Assembly: GCA_041741095.1 (NCBI GenBank)
Contig: JBGSKQ010000103.1
Span: 1-64,000 of the forward strand
Reading direction: 5' to 3'
Length of the DNA stretch: 64,000 bases
Origin: UBA6168 sp041741095
GTDB lineage: Bacteria > Bacteroidota > Bacteroidia > Chitinophagales > Saprospiraceae
Shown here: piece after piece, positions 1-8,833 of the stretch
Layout: each line of letters starts with the position of its first letter
How positions within the stretch are numbered: the stretch's first letter is position 1
Made by a program: the position numbers and the translations under genes
The notes under the pieces: model-generated
The model's database searches: none
Seen by the model: the letters and a program-made list of their open reading frames with translations, nothing else
What the model was told of the DNA's origin: nothing

Positions 1-166
1 AATCTTTTTTCAACTGGTTAAACGAACTTCACGGCCTCCAAAACGCCTCGAAGGTTCGTTCAAATCAAGGATTGATTGTCCACATCTTTGGCAAAGTCGC
101 TGCGGCTTTAGCTTTGTGGGTTTTCAACCCCTAATTCGCATTAAACACCCATATCTATCATCGCCT

Positions 167-1447
167 ATGTTGTCCGAACTAAAATTCTTCCGCTCGCACC
201 CTTTCAGCATGAGGATGCTGCTGCTCACCAATTTGATTTATTCCTTGGTGTTGCCCATCATTGAGCTGTTCATCGGTGCATATATCATGCGCAATTCTTC
301 CGACCTCAGCTTGGTGGTCATTTATCAATTGGCGCTATACACAGGCATCCCGCTCACTTTTATGCTCAACGGCTTTTTGCTCAACAAGGTCCATGTGTCG
401 AAAGTGTATTCCTTTGGGATGCTCCTGAGCGGCGTCTCCATGACGGTGATGATGACACTGGATCAACTTAGCACGGTGGGGGTTTTTGCGGCGGGGCTGA
501 TCATGGGCGTTTCGTATGGATTCTTTTGGGCCAACCGTGACTTCCTGGCGCTCAACACCACCAACGACAAAAACCGCAACTATTACTATGGGTTGGAGTC
601 GTTTTTTTACACCATCACGGCCATCATTGTGCCTTTTTGCGCAGGGATTTTCATTGCCACCACCCAAAAGCAGGGCTGGTTCGATGGCAATGTGAACGTG
701 GCCTATTACGTGCTGACGGTCATCGTTTACGTGCTGACCATCATCGCTTCGATAGTGGTACACCGGGGGCAGTTTAAAAATCCGAGAAAAGCGCCTTTCC
801 TCTTTTTAAAATTCCACCCGCTTTGGCAAAAAATGCTCAAGCTGGCTGCCTTGAAAGGCGTGGCCCAAGGCTATATCGTCACAGCGCCCGTCATGCTCAT
901 TTTGAAACTGGTGGGACAGGAAGGTTCGCTCGGCATCATCCAATCCATCGGCGCATTTTTGTCGGCCATTATGCTTTACTTGTTGGGGCGAATGGCAAAA
1001 CCCAAGCACCGCCTGGCCATTTTCACGGCGGGCCTGTTGTTTTTCGCCATTGGTTCTTTGGCCAATGCCGGCTTGTATTCCATGTTTGGGGCTATCTTTT
1101 TTGTAGCCTGCCTCATCTTCGCCCGCCCCTTGCTCGATTTGGCCTATTTTCCCATCCAATTGGGCGTCATTGACGTGGTAGCCGCCAAGGAAAAACGCAA
1201 TGAGTTTTCCTACATTTTCAATCATGAACTGGGGCTGTACCTGGGCCGATTGTTCGGCTGCGGGCTGTTCATCCTGCTGGCCCGCTATGTGAGCGAAGAC
1301 GTGGCCTTGCGCTATGCCCTTTTGGTGATAGCTTTGGTACAAATGCTTTCCATTGTTGTTGCAAAATCCATCTTAAAAGATAAGGCTTGGCATGAACACC
1401 CAGCCGATGATGAACTGGCGGTGGATGTGCTCAAGGAGCCAGTTTAA
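167..1447 (+). CDS. MFS-type membrane transporter, substrate unknown
   Basis: Encodes a 426-residue polytopic inner-membrane protein with about twelve hydrophobic segments, typical in length and layout of the major facilitator superfamily. The central cytoplasmic stretch (around KNPRKAPFLFLKFHPLW) separates two six-helix halves. A GTG at 116 opens the same frame, but the ATG at 167 (MLSELKFFRS) is preferred because the 17 upstream residues look like a non-membrane leader without conservation. Nothing in the sequence identifies the substrate; drug or metabolite efflux are possible. The next gene lies 53 bp downstream on the same strand, so the two may be co-transcribed. The first 166 bases of the window hold no gene I can support. 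Confidence 0.75.
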   Translation: MLSELKFFRSHPFSMRMLLLTNLIYSLVLPIIELFIGAYIMRNSSDLSLVVIYQLALYTGIPLTFMLNGFLLNKVHVSKVYSFGMLLSGVSMTVMMTLDQLSTVGVFAAGLIMGVSYGFFWANRDFLALNTTNDKNRNYYYGLESFFYTITAIIVPFCAGIFIATTQKQGWFDGNVNVAYYVLTVIVYVLTIIASIVVHRGQFKNPRKAPFLFLKFHPLWQKMLKLAALKGVAQGYIVTAPVMLILKLVGQEGSLGIIQSIGAFLSAIMLYLLGRMAKPKHRLAIFTAGLLFFAIGSLANAGLYSMFGAIFFVACLIFARPLLDLAYFPIQLGVIDVVAAKEKRNEFSYIFNHELGLYLGRLFGCGLFILLARYVSEDVALRYALLVIALVQMLSIVVAKSILKDKAWHEHPADDELAVDVLKEPV

Positions 1448-1500
1448 CCTTAAAAACAAAAGCCAAAAATTCTTGCTTGCTTTTTTTAAAACAATCAAAC

Positions 1501-3228
1501 ATGACCAAACACATCACATTTACGCTGCTGGCGCTCATTAGTTTTCTGGCCTGCAAGACCACACAGTTTGTCCCTTCGGCGCAACCGGTGGCGCAGGTAA
1601 AGGTGCAGCGTATAGATGCCATGCCCAATCTGCCCAAACCCTACAAACTCAAAGACTGGCGGCAGACGGCGCTGGATTTTGACCAATATGCCTTTGATTT
1701 TTCGGCCAAAGGGCAATACCTCCCGCTTATTTGGCTGGACTCTACAGGCCACAATTTTGACCAAACTACTTTTGGTATTTACACCGCCATCGGCGATGTG
1801 CGGGAAGGGCCAAATGTCAACCAAGGCCAAAACCACGAGGCGCTCGGTGCGCAGGGGGCAGTGCTCGGAGCTACTTTGGTGGGCATTGACAAAAGCAAGC
1901 AAAACGGAAGGAATTATGTGGGCATGTTGCGCAATTATTTCAACAAAGACAGCGGCTGGAACATCGTCCAAAATTTTACCAACAAAAGCGCCCATATCGG
2001 CGGCGGCTATGGCAATGACTACTGGTACGATGTGTTCAACAACGTGCTGTTCTATGCCGTTGGGAATTATTATCCAAAAGAGGAGGGTTTTGAGGACATC
2101 ATGCGCACGATTGCCGAGCAGTTTTACAAGTCGGATTCCATTCTCGGCAACAGCTACAGCTATTCGTTTTTTGATTTTAAAAACATGCAGCCCGGCAAAA
2201 ACCACATCCCGACGCAGGAAGATGTGGCGGCGGGCTATTCTTTTATATTATATTCAGCCTATCAAAAATTTGGCGATGAAAAATATTTGAGGGCGGCCAA
2301 ACATGCCCTGCAAATCCTGGAAGGCCAAAAAGAAAACAGGAACTACGAGATGTTCATGCCCTTCGGTGCCTACATGGCCGCCCGCATGAATGCCGAGGCA
2401 GGCGGTCATTTTGAAGTGAAAAAGTTTTTGGATTGGGCTTTCGACGGCGATGCCGTTGGGCGGGAAGGTTGGGGCGTGATTGTCGGCAATTGGGGCGGCT
2501 ACGACGTGAGCGGAATGGCTGGAAGCACCGTTCACAACGGTGGTTATGGTTTTTTGATGAACACTTTTGATCTGGCCTGGCCGCTGGCGCCCATGCTGCG
2601 CTACGACCAGCGCTACGCCCGTGCTGTTGGAAAATGGATGCTGAACGCAGCCAATGCAGCCCGCTTTTTTTACCCGAATGAAATGCCCGATTCGCTGCAA
2701 GCCCTGCCCGACAAAAAAGCAATTACAAAAAATGTGATCGCCTACGAGGGCGTCATCAAAGAGTCTATTTATCCAGAATTCAAAGGCATTACGCCATTTG
2801 CGCAGGGCGACGGCCCGCTTTGGGCGCAAGGCATGCCGCCTGAAACAATGTTTTCGGTCTATGGCAGTGGGCATGTGGGCATTTTTGGTGCCCTCCTACA
2901 GCCGACCAATGTGGAGCGCATCCTTCGCATTGACTGCACAGTAACGGATATGTTTTTACAACAAAAGCCTTATCCCACCTATCTTTTCTACAATCCTTAC
3001 AGCGAATCCAAAACCATCGCTATCCATGTTGGCGACAAGGCGGTTGACATTTATGACACTGTTAGCCGTACTTTTTTAGATAAAAACATGAAGGGCACAG
3101 TTTCAATCGAACTGCCAGCGGACGCTGCCCGGCTCTTGGTTTATGTGCCTGCGGGGAGCAAATTCACTGTTGAAAAGGGTATGCTAAAAGCCGACGGAGT
3201 GCCAATTGATTATCGCTATAAGAATTAA
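1501..3228 (+). CDS. Exported lipoprotein-like protein of unknown function, possibly alpha/alpha-barrel
   Basis: A 575-residue protein starting with a short signal peptide (MTKHITFTLLALISFLAC) that ends in a cysteine at position 18. The residue at -3 is Phe, so the lipobox is atypical but plausible. A TTG at 1477 opens the frame earlier; the ATG at 1501 places the signal peptide correctly. The mature part is rich in Trp, Tyr and Gly and has long helical segments, with conserved-looking stretches such as HIGGGYGNDYWYDVFNNV and GNWGGYDVSGMAGS. The alternation of helices with aromatic and glycine-rich loops resembles six-hairpin (alpha/alpha) glycosidase-like folds, but that is inference and no catalytic residues can be assigned. 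The 3' end converges on the comM-like gene. Confidence 0.6.
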   Translation: MTKHITFTLLALISFLACKTTQFVPSAQPVAQVKVQRIDAMPNLPKPYKLKDWRQTALDFDQYAFDFSAKGQYLPLIWLDSTGHNFDQTTFGIYTAIGDVREGPNVNQGQNHEALGAQGAVLGATLVGIDKSKQNGRNYVGMLRNYFNKDSGWNIVQNFTNKSAHIGGGYGNDYWYDVFNNVLFYAVGNYYPKEEGFEDIMRTIAEQFYKSDSILGNSYSYSFFDFKNMQPGKNHIPTQEDVAAGYSFILYSAYQKFGDEKYLRAAKHALQILEGQKENRNYEMFMPFGAYMAARMNAEAGGHFEVKKFLDWAFDGDAVGREGWGVIVGNWGGYDVSGMAGSTVHNGGYGFLMNTFDLAWPLAPMLRYDQRYARAVGKWMLNAANAARFFYPNEMPDSLQALPDKKAITKNVIAYEGVIKESIYPEFKGITPFAQGDGPLWAQGMPPETMFSVYGSGHVGIFGALLQPTNVERILRIDCTVTDMFLQQKPYPTYLFYNPYSESKTIAIHVGDKAVDIYDTVSRTFLDKNMKGTVSIELPADAARLLVYVPAGSKFTVEKGMLKADGVPIDYRYKN

Positions 3229-3233
3229 CCCAA

Positions 3234-3266
3234 AATGACCAATGACCCCAATGACCAATGTCAAAA
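3234..3266. repeat. AATGACC microrepeat between convergent genes
   Basis: The 40-bp gap between two convergent genes consists almost wholly of imperfect direct copies of AATGACC (AATGACCAATGACCCCAATG and a following AATGTC). The same word recurs around 27711-27765. No typical terminator hairpin is visible here, so this may be the only separating element. Confidence 0.7.
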
Positions 3267-3268
3267 CA

Positions 3269-4825
3269 TCACCCCGCCCATCCTTCTCTGTCCAGGCTGC
3301 GGTACTGAATTGCCTCTGCAATATGCTCGATTTTGATCTCCGAACTGCCCACCAAATCGGCACTGGTGCGGGCCACTTTTAAAATGCGGTCGTAGGCACG
3401 GGCAGAGAGTTTTTGCACTTCCATCGCTTTTTTGAGCAGGGCCGTCCCAGCGGGGTTGAGTTGGCAAACTTCCCGCACCAGACGGCTGGGCATCTGCGCA
3501 TTGCAAAAAACACCTTTATAATCTTTGAAGCGCTCTTCCTGTATTTCCCTTGATTTTATGACCCCGTCCACGATTTCCTTGCTGCTACGGGTGGTCACTT
3601 CGTATTTGGAAAGTTCATCGTACGAAACAGGCGTCACCTCCACGTGCAGGTCAATGCGGTCGAGCAGTGGGCCGGAGATTTTGCTCAAATAGCGTTTCAC
3701 CACAGCCGGGCCGCAGACACATTCCTTTGTTGGGTGGTTGTAGTAGCCGCAGGGGCAGGGATTCATGGAGGCAATGAGCATAAAATTGGCCGGGTAGTCA
3801 ATCGTCACTTTTGCACGGGAAATTGTGACCCGGCGCTCTTCCATCGGCTGCCGCATCACTTCCAGCACGGAGCGCTTGAACTCCGGCAATTCATCCAAAA
3901 ACAAGACGCCATTGTGCGCCAGTGAAATCTCTCCCGGCATGGGTATAGAGCCTCCACCCACCAATGCCACGTCGCTGATAGTATGGTGTGGCGATCGAAA
4001 CGGGCGGTTGGAAATCAAGGACGACTCCGGCGGCAAGATGCCCGCCACGGAATGTATTTTGGTCGTTTCCAAAGCCTCGTACAAGGAAAGCTGCGGCAAA
4101 ATAGTAGGCATCCTACGGGCGAGCATAGTCTTGCCAGCGCCTGGCGGTCCGATGAGGATGGCATTGTGGCCGCCAGCAGCGGCTATTTCGAGCGCCCGTT
4201 TTACGTTTTCCTGCCCTTTTACATCGGAAAAATCAACGGAAAAAATTTCTTGGTTGGCAGCAAATTCTTCACGGGTGTCCACCTTGGTCGGTTCTATTTG
4301 AATGCGGCCGTTCAGGAAATCCACGGCCTCCAGCAGGTTGCTGACGCCATATACATCCAGGTTGTTGACGATGGCTGCTTCCCTGGCATTTTGTTTTGGC
4401 AAAATAATACCCTTGAACTTCTCCGCCCGTGCTTGGATAGCAATTGGCAAGGCTCCTTTAATAGGGCGAAGACTGCCGTCGAGCGAGAGTTCGCCCATCA
4501 TGATATATTTGTCCAAATCAATATGGCTCATCTGCTGGGTGGAAGCAAGAATGCCCACGGCAATAGGTAGATCATAAGACGAGCCTTCTTTTCGGATATC
4601 GGCAGGGGCCAGGTTTACCACCATTTTCAGGCGCATCATTTCATATTTGATGGACTTGATGGCGGTTTCGATTCTTTGGAATCCTTCTTTCACCACGCTA
4701 TCGGGCAGGCCGACTAAAAAATACCAAGGGCTATTGGGGCCGGGCTGGCCCCCTGCGTTTACTTCTACGGTGATGGTTTGGGCGTCAACGCCATGAACAG
4801 CTGATGCAAAGGTTTTTACGAGCAT
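3269..4825 (-). CDS. comM: YifB/ComM family Mg-chelatase-like AAA+ ATPase
   Basis: This 518-residue protein matches the full length of the YifB/ComM family. In other bacteria these hexameric helicases promote branch migration during integration of transforming DNA. Domains in order: an N-terminal ribosomal-S5/Lon-like 'ChlI' domain (about 20-140, with PWYFLVGLPDSVVKEG), the AAA+ Mg-chelatase core with Walker A GPPGAGKTMLA (about 218-228), Walker B VLFLDELPEF, the MNPCPCGYYNHPTKEC cysteine-rich loop characteristic of the family, and a C-terminal helical lid (LSARAYDRILKVARTSADL). Start MLVKTFASAVHGVD is the normal family start. The SRAP gene lies 95 bp upstream on the same strand. Natural competence is not shown by anything else in the window. 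Confidence 0.95.
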   Translation of the reverse strand: MLVKTFASAVHGVDAQTITVEVNAGGQPGPNSPWYFLVGLPDSVVKEGFQRIETAIKSIKYEMMRLKMVVNLAPADIRKEGSSYDLPIAVGILASTQQMSHIDLDKYIMMGELSLDGSLRPIKGALPIAIQARAEKFKGIILPKQNAREAAIVNNLDVYGVSNLLEAVDFLNGRIQIEPTKVDTREEFAANQEIFSVDFSDVKGQENVKRALEIAAAGGHNAILIGPPGAGKTMLARRMPTILPQLSLYEALETTKIHSVAGILPPESSLISNRPFRSPHHTISDVALVGGGSIPMPGEISLAHNGVLFLDELPEFKRSVLEVMRQPMEERRVTISRAKVTIDYPANFMLIASMNPCPCGYYNHPTKECVCGPAVVKRYLSKISGPLLDRIDLHVEVTPVSYDELSKYEVTTRSSKEIVDGVIKSREIQEERFKDYKGVFCNAQMPSRLVREVCQLNPAGTALLKKAMEVQKLSARAYDRILKVARTSADLVGSSEIKIEHIAEAIQYRSLDREGWAG

Positions 4826-4920
4826 AGGGTCTTCTCAGTTATGTTCTGCTTATCAACGTTTTATGGGGGGCAAGTTAGGATTATTTTTTTATAACAAAAC
4901 AATCGTTGACAGACAGTTTT

Positions 4921-5601
4921 TTAGCCAAATAAGCTGGGCGGTTCCGGCACCTCCAAATGCAGGTCGGGGCTGTTGTTGATTACGGAATTTACCTGCTCTG
5001 ATACCCGGTACATTTTAATCAAACCTTCGGGCGGCGTTTGCAGCAGGTTGAGTGCCTCGTCCAAATCTTCCGTTTCCAACCATTGTTTTTGCTCTGCTTC
5101 TGATGTCAAAATCATCGGCATTCTGTTATGGATAGCAGCCACATCAGCGTTTGCATCCGTCGTGATAATGGAAAAAGTTTTGAGTCCGTAGTCGCCATTA
5201 TACCAAATGTCCCAAATCCCGGCGAAGAGCATCAGGTCGCCGTTTTTCAACAGGATTCGGTAGGGTACTTTTTTTACCCCTTCCTTCCGCCACTCATAAA
5301 AACTATCGGCGGGTATCAGGCAACGCCGTTTTCGGACAGGGATGCGGAAGGATGACTTTGTCTCGATTCCTTCCTTTCGGGCATTGATGAGCCGACCGGT
5401 GTTTTTGCCGTCGTTCGACCAATGCGGCACCAAGCCCCAGCCCACGTACTGCAAACGTTCTGGCTGGTCGTTGGTCAATATATAGGCATGCTGGGTGGGG
5501 GCGATGTTGTAATTGATCCGCAGCGTCTCGGGTATTTCTACAAAAGGCAGTTGTTGCTGTAGTTTTTCTTTGGAAGTGGCGAGTGAAAAGCGTCCGCACA
5601 T
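4921..5601 (-). CDS. SRAP domain protein (YedK/HMCES family), abasic-site DNA-protein crosslinker
   Basis: A 226-residue SOS-response-associated (SRAP) protein. Family members covalently trap abasic sites in single-stranded DNA through the N-terminal cysteine. The start was set at the ATG at 5601 because it gives MCGRFSLATS, placing the catalytic Cys at position 2 as the family requires; an upstream in-frame extension to 5670 would bury it. Other family motifs are visible: NYNIAPTQ, WGLVPHW, NARKEGIETKSSFR, RRCLIPADSFYEW, and the active-site His in HNRMPMIL. It sits 95 bp upstream of the comM-like gene, two DNA-transaction genes together. I see no clear LexA box. Confidence 0.95.
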   Translation of the reverse strand: MCGRFSLATSKEKLQQQLPFVEIPETLRINYNIAPTQHAYILTNDQPERLQYVGWGLVPHWSNDGKNTGRLINARKEGIETKSSFRIPVRKRRCLIPADSFYEWRKEGVKKVPYRILLKNGDLMLFAGIWDIWYNGDYGLKTFSIITTDANADVAAIHNRMPMILTSEAEQKQWLETEDLDEALNLLQTPPEGLIKMYRVSEQVNSVINNSPDLHLEVPEPPSLFG

Positions 5602-6290
5602 AGTATAGGGTGGTTGTCCATTTTTGTTCGGGCGGCGAAACGGGTTGTTTCCAATGGAAAGTTTTCCCACAATCCTGTCCTATTACTCCACAGCTATCCA
5701 CAACACGGAAAGGGCAAATTCACAACAAAAACAAAGTCAAAAAACAAATCGTTGGGGCTGGCCATTAACCGTTTTCAACACCCAGATAATAGAATTTTCA
5801 TAAAGGTATAAAAATGAGCGGTTTACCAAAAAGGCATTTCAACAGACTGTGTGGGTAAACTTGTGCAATGGTACCCCCTTTGTCCACATTCATTAAGAAA
5901 ACATGAATACCTGCTGCTCCTTCCAGGTACACACCAAAGCTGTTTTGTGTGGAACAGACCATTATTGTAAACAGTGAAAATGATGTTGTAAATTGTAGGG
6001 GGAAAGAATTTTATCCAGAGGACAACTTCCCCACAGCATGTGAAAAAGTTCACAACTGCTTGATATTGCCTTAACATGGCTGTGGACGGGCTGTGGAGAA
6101 CTAAGGCTAATATCTTGGTATCCAAATAGCGAAAAATATGGGCTACGATTTCTCCACAAATCAACACCCTTAATAATAGGCAGGGTAGATTTTTTTTAAA
6201 AGAAATAAAACTATTAATACTACAGAATGACAATCCTGTGAAGATGGGTGAAACAAAACAAATTAGTTTTACCCCAGAAAAACGGAACAC
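5602..6290. other. Gene-free region rich in DnaA-box-like 9-mers (candidate origin, left part)
   Basis: No credible gene lies in these 689 bp; a 155-codon open frame on the minus strand has no family resemblance. Several sequences lie within one mismatch of the DnaA box TTATCCACA: CTATCCACA at 5694-5702, TTGTCCACA at 5880-5888, TTATCCAGA at 6011-6019, TTCTCCACA on the minus strand at 6092-6100, and TTCTCCACA at 6150-6158. Further two-mismatch copies sit at 5684 and 6027. An A+T-rich run (about 6188-6225) follows the densest cluster and could serve as an unwinding element. The clustering is directly visible; an origin function is inference. The ctaA promoter must also lie here. Confidence 0.5.
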
Positions 6291-7382
6291 ATGAGCGTAA
6301 ATAAAACGGGCTTGGCAAGTACAGGTTCAATGGTGGCCAAACCAGTCAGGGCTTGGCTTTTTATAGGTGTTGTCATGGTCTTTTTTCAGGTGGTCATTGG
6401 GGGCGTCACCCGGCTGACGGACTCCGGCCTTTCCATCACCGAATGGGCGGTCATCCAAGGCACCCTGCCGCCATTCAGCGAGGCCGAGTGGCAAGTATCC
6501 TTCGACAAATACAAGGTGGCCGCCAAGAAGCAGTACGAGTCGCTCCATGCCGACATGACGCTGTCGGAGTTCAAGGTGATTTTCTTTTGGGAATATGCCC
6601 ACCGCCTGTGGGCAAGGCTCATGGGCTTTGTTTTCCTCTTTCCATTTTTGTGGTTTTTGGTAAAAAAACAAATGCCGGGGTGGCTGTTGAAAAGGCTTGG
6701 CTTGGTCATTTTACTGGCATCCCTTGCGGCGGTTTTTGGCTGGATCATGGTGGCCAGTGGCCTCAATAACGACAACCGAACCTGGGTAAGCGCCTACAAA
6801 TTGGTCGTGCATTTGGGTATTGCCACCACGCTGTTCGGCTACCTTTTTTGGACCTGGCTGATGGCCTCTTCCGATCAGCCAAGGGATGCTGATTGCCCAA
6901 AACTTAAAAAACTTGGCTGGGCGATAGCATTTGTGCTGTTTGTCCAGATTGCTTTTGGAGGCTTGATGGCCGGCATGAGGGCGGCACTCATACATCCATA
7001 TTTTCCAGTATTTGTGGAATGGGGCCGTTTTTGGCCTGCATTGGCCGAAGCTGCCGGAACTGGGCAGATCATGGACTATGAGCCTTCCCGATCCATAAAA
7101 GCCATCGTACAACTGCTGCACAGGGGGACAGCTTGGGTGCTGGCCGCCCTGATCATTTTGTTTTGCACATGGGTGTGGAAAATGTCGGTTTCCAGCAAAC
7201 TTAGTAAAATGTCAAACCTGATGCTCGGAGTCCTTTTTGTGCAATTTTTGCTCGGTGTTTTCACAGTTATCAACAGTGTGGGAAGGGTGCCCTTGGCACT
7301 TGGGGCACTGCACCAAGCAATGGCTTTGGTGCTTTTGGCCGCAGTTTTAGGAGTGGTTTTCCAAGTTTCAAAAGTTAAATAA
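6291..7382 (+). CDS. ctaA: Heme A synthase, COX15/CtaA type
   Basis: A 363-residue polytopic membrane protein that converts heme O to heme A for cytochrome c oxidase. It has about eight transmembrane helices. Conserved family features are visible: GGVTRLTDSGLSITEW after helix 1, the FFWEYAHRLWARLMG heme-ligand motif, VASGLNNDNRTWVSAYKLVVHLG, FGGLMAGMRAALIHPYFP, and the C-terminal heme ligands in LLHRGTAWVLA and LGALHQAMAL. The PYFP and long first loop fit the proteobacterial/eukaryotic COX15 subgroup. Other cytochrome oxidase genes (ctaB, coxABC) are absent from the window. The gene stands alone between two DnaA-box-rich gaps. Confidence 0.95.
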   Translation: MSVNKTGLASTGSMVAKPVRAWLFIGVVMVFFQVVIGGVTRLTDSGLSITEWAVIQGTLPPFSEAEWQVSFDKYKVAAKKQYESLHADMTLSEFKVIFFWEYAHRLWARLMGFVFLFPFLWFLVKKQMPGWLLKRLGLVILLASLAAVFGWIMVASGLNNDNRTWVSAYKLVVHLGIATTLFGYLFWTWLMASSDQPRDADCPKLKKLGWAIAFVLFVQIAFGGLMAGMRAALIHPYFPVFVEWGRFWPALAEAAGTGQIMDYEPSRSIKAIVQLLHRGTAWVLAALIILFCTWVWKMSVSSKLSKMSNLMLGVLFVQFLLGVFTVINSVGRVPLALGALHQAMALVLLAAVLGVVFQVSKVK

Positions 7383-7807
7383 ACAAGCTTGTTGGTAACT
7401 ATGTGGATATTTCCATCTTTTGATGTTTGGTTTTTTGGCAACTTATTTTTCTATTTGAAAATCAAATACTTAGGCAGTGTCAAGGTCGAAATCTAAGTAG
7501 CCCCTGAATGTGGATAATAGTGTGGACAACTTATGGGAAATGACTTGCCGCCCTGGTTTTACACCATATTTTCCTATTAGTTAAAACAATATTAGGTAAA
7601 GCGTGATTTTTATCAGCACTTATAGATAGCGATAATCGTAATTTCAGAAACCAACAATTGTGGAAAACTATGTTGATAGTTTGGATGCACATGGCGCAAC
7701 ATTTTGCCTACCATGCAACTTCGCTGATTTTGATGTTGGAAAATTCAAATTGGCAGGTAATTCTTTATCGCCTATTTTTGCTCGCTTAAATATTTAACCA
7801 AGTGCCA
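7383..7807. other. Gene-free region with minus-oriented DnaA boxes (candidate origin, right part)
   Basis: These 425 bp hold no gene. They contain a perfect DnaA box on the minus strand (TGTGGATAA, 7509-7517) and three one-mismatch copies on the same strand: TGTGGATAT at 7402-7410, TGTGGACAA at 7521-7529, and TGTGGAAAA at 7659-7667. One more one-mismatch copy (TTATCAACA, 7267-7275) lies in the end of ctaA. All boxes here face left, whereas most in the gap left of ctaA face right. A 12-bp palindrome AACAAGCTTGTT follows the ctaA stop. Confidence 0.5.
7750..7780 (+). promoter_or_regulatory. Candidate Bacteroidota sigma-A promoter for the alpha/beta hydrolase
   Basis: A -33-like TTG at 7750-7752 and a full TAnnTTTG -7 match (TATTTTTG, 7773-7780) are separated by 20 bp, close to the Bacteroidota consensus spacing. 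The start codon of the hydrolase lies 28 bp downstream. Confidence 0.5.
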
Positions 7808-8599
7808 ATGGACTACGCCGTCAAAGAAGAAGGTGGCTTTAAGTTTATCGAAACTAAAGGGGGTGGGGACAACCTGCTGCTCTTGCATGGTTTGTTTGGC
7901 GCGCTCAGCAATTTCAACGGCATCCTGAACCATTTCGGCCAGACCCACAATGTTATCGTCCCGATCTTGCCCATTTTCGAATTGCCGCTCCGCAAATTAT
8001 CTGTTTCGGGCTTGGTGGATCACGTGGCTCAGTTTGTAGAAAAAAAGGGCTACAAAAAAGTGAACGTGCTGGGCAATTCGCTCGGTGGCCATATTGCCCT
8101 GCTGTATGCCCTGGCTTACCCAAAAAAAGTCGCTTCCATTACATTAACCGGCAGTTCTGGTTTGTTTGAAAGTGCAATGGGTTCAACTTTCCCAAAGCGG
8201 GGCGATTATGAATTTATCAAAAAGAAAACCCAGGATACTTTTTATGATCCTACGGTGGCCACAAAAGAGCTGGTGGACGAGGTCTTTGACACAGTAAACG
8301 ACCGCAACAAAGCCATCCGGGTCATTGCTACGGCAAAATCTGCCATCCGCCACAACCTTAGGGAAAAGCTGCACAATATTAAGGCACCCGCCTTGCTGAT
8401 TTGGGGAAAAGAGGACAAGGTGACACCATCCTTCGTCGGAGAGGAATTTCATAAATTATTGGAAAATTCACGGCTAGTCTTGCTCGACCAATGCGGCCAT
8501 GCGCCCATGATGGAACATCCAAACGTTTTTAACGAAAGGCTGGAAGAGTTTTTAAATGAAGTGAATAAAGAGGAGGCGCTTGTTAAGGGTAGCCACTAA
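7808..8599 (+). CDS. Alpha/beta-hydrolase fold enzyme
   Basis: A 263-residue cytoplasmic alpha/beta hydrolase of the MhpC-like superfamily. The catalytic triad can be read: nucleophile Ser91 in GNSLGGH, Asp203 in WGKEDKVTP and His231 in QCGHAPMMEHP. The oxyanion HG motif is LLHGLFGALSNF (about 26-37). The substrate cannot be inferred; esterase, lactonase or C-C hydrolase activities are all found in this superfamily. A GTG at 7802 could add two residues, but the ATG at 7808 is preferred. The stop codon TAA (8597-8599) coincides with the left target-site copy of the MITE-like element. Confidence 0.9.
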   Translation: MDYAVKEEGGFKFIETKGGGDNLLLLHGLFGALSNFNGILNHFGQTHNVIVPILPIFELPLRKLSVSGLVDHVAQFVEKKGYKKVNVLGNSLGGHIALLYALAYPKKVASITLTGSSGLFESAMGSTFPKRGDYEFIKKKTQDTFYDPTVATKELVDEVFDTVNDRNKAIRVIATAKSAIRHNLREKLHNIKAPALLIWGKEDKVTPSFVGEEFHKLLENSRLVLLDQCGHAPMMEHPNVFNERLEEFLNEVNKEEALVKGSH

Positions 8600-8794
8600 G
8601 AGCTTGTTTGGGATTTGGTCACTTGGCTCAAAGCGGCCATTTTTCGCCACTTTTCCACCTTTTTTCAGTTAATCCCGATAGCTATCGGGACCACTATTCT
8701 CCTTCAAAAAGCTGAAAAATTGACGAAAAACCTGCCTGTCGGCAGACAGGTTTCTCGTTTTTAGCTCAAGCACCAAATCCCAAACAAGCTCTAA
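8597..8794. mobile_element. MITE-like element with 20-bp terminal inverted repeats
   Basis: Perfect 20-bp terminal inverted repeats, GAGCTTGTTTGGGATTTGGT at 8600-8619 and its complement at 8772-8791, bound a 192-bp element without coding capacity. A TAA trinucleotide flanks each end (8597-8599 and 8792-8794) and looks like a 3-bp target-site duplication. The left copy is also the stop codon of the hydrolase gene. Inside are an 18-bp perfect palindrome TCCCGATAGCTATCGGGA (8673-8690) and a hairpin CCTGTC-GGCA-GACAGG (8735-8750), and the two halves are broadly complementary. This organisation fits a miniature inverted-repeat element mobilised in trans; the parent transposase is not in the window. 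Confidence 0.6.
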
Positions 8795-8833
8795 TGCAGT
8801 AAGGCTCGAAACCCGGTTCGGGCTGGCGGCCAA

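Noticed and set aside
335..763. 142-codon open frame on the minus strand inside the MFS gene
   Set aside because: His/Asp/Arg-rich translation without family likeness; it is antisense to a clear membrane protein.
5823..6290. 155-codon open frame on the minus strand upstream of ctaA
   Set aside because: No family resemblance, Cys/Phe-rich composition, covers the DnaA-box region; judged spurious.
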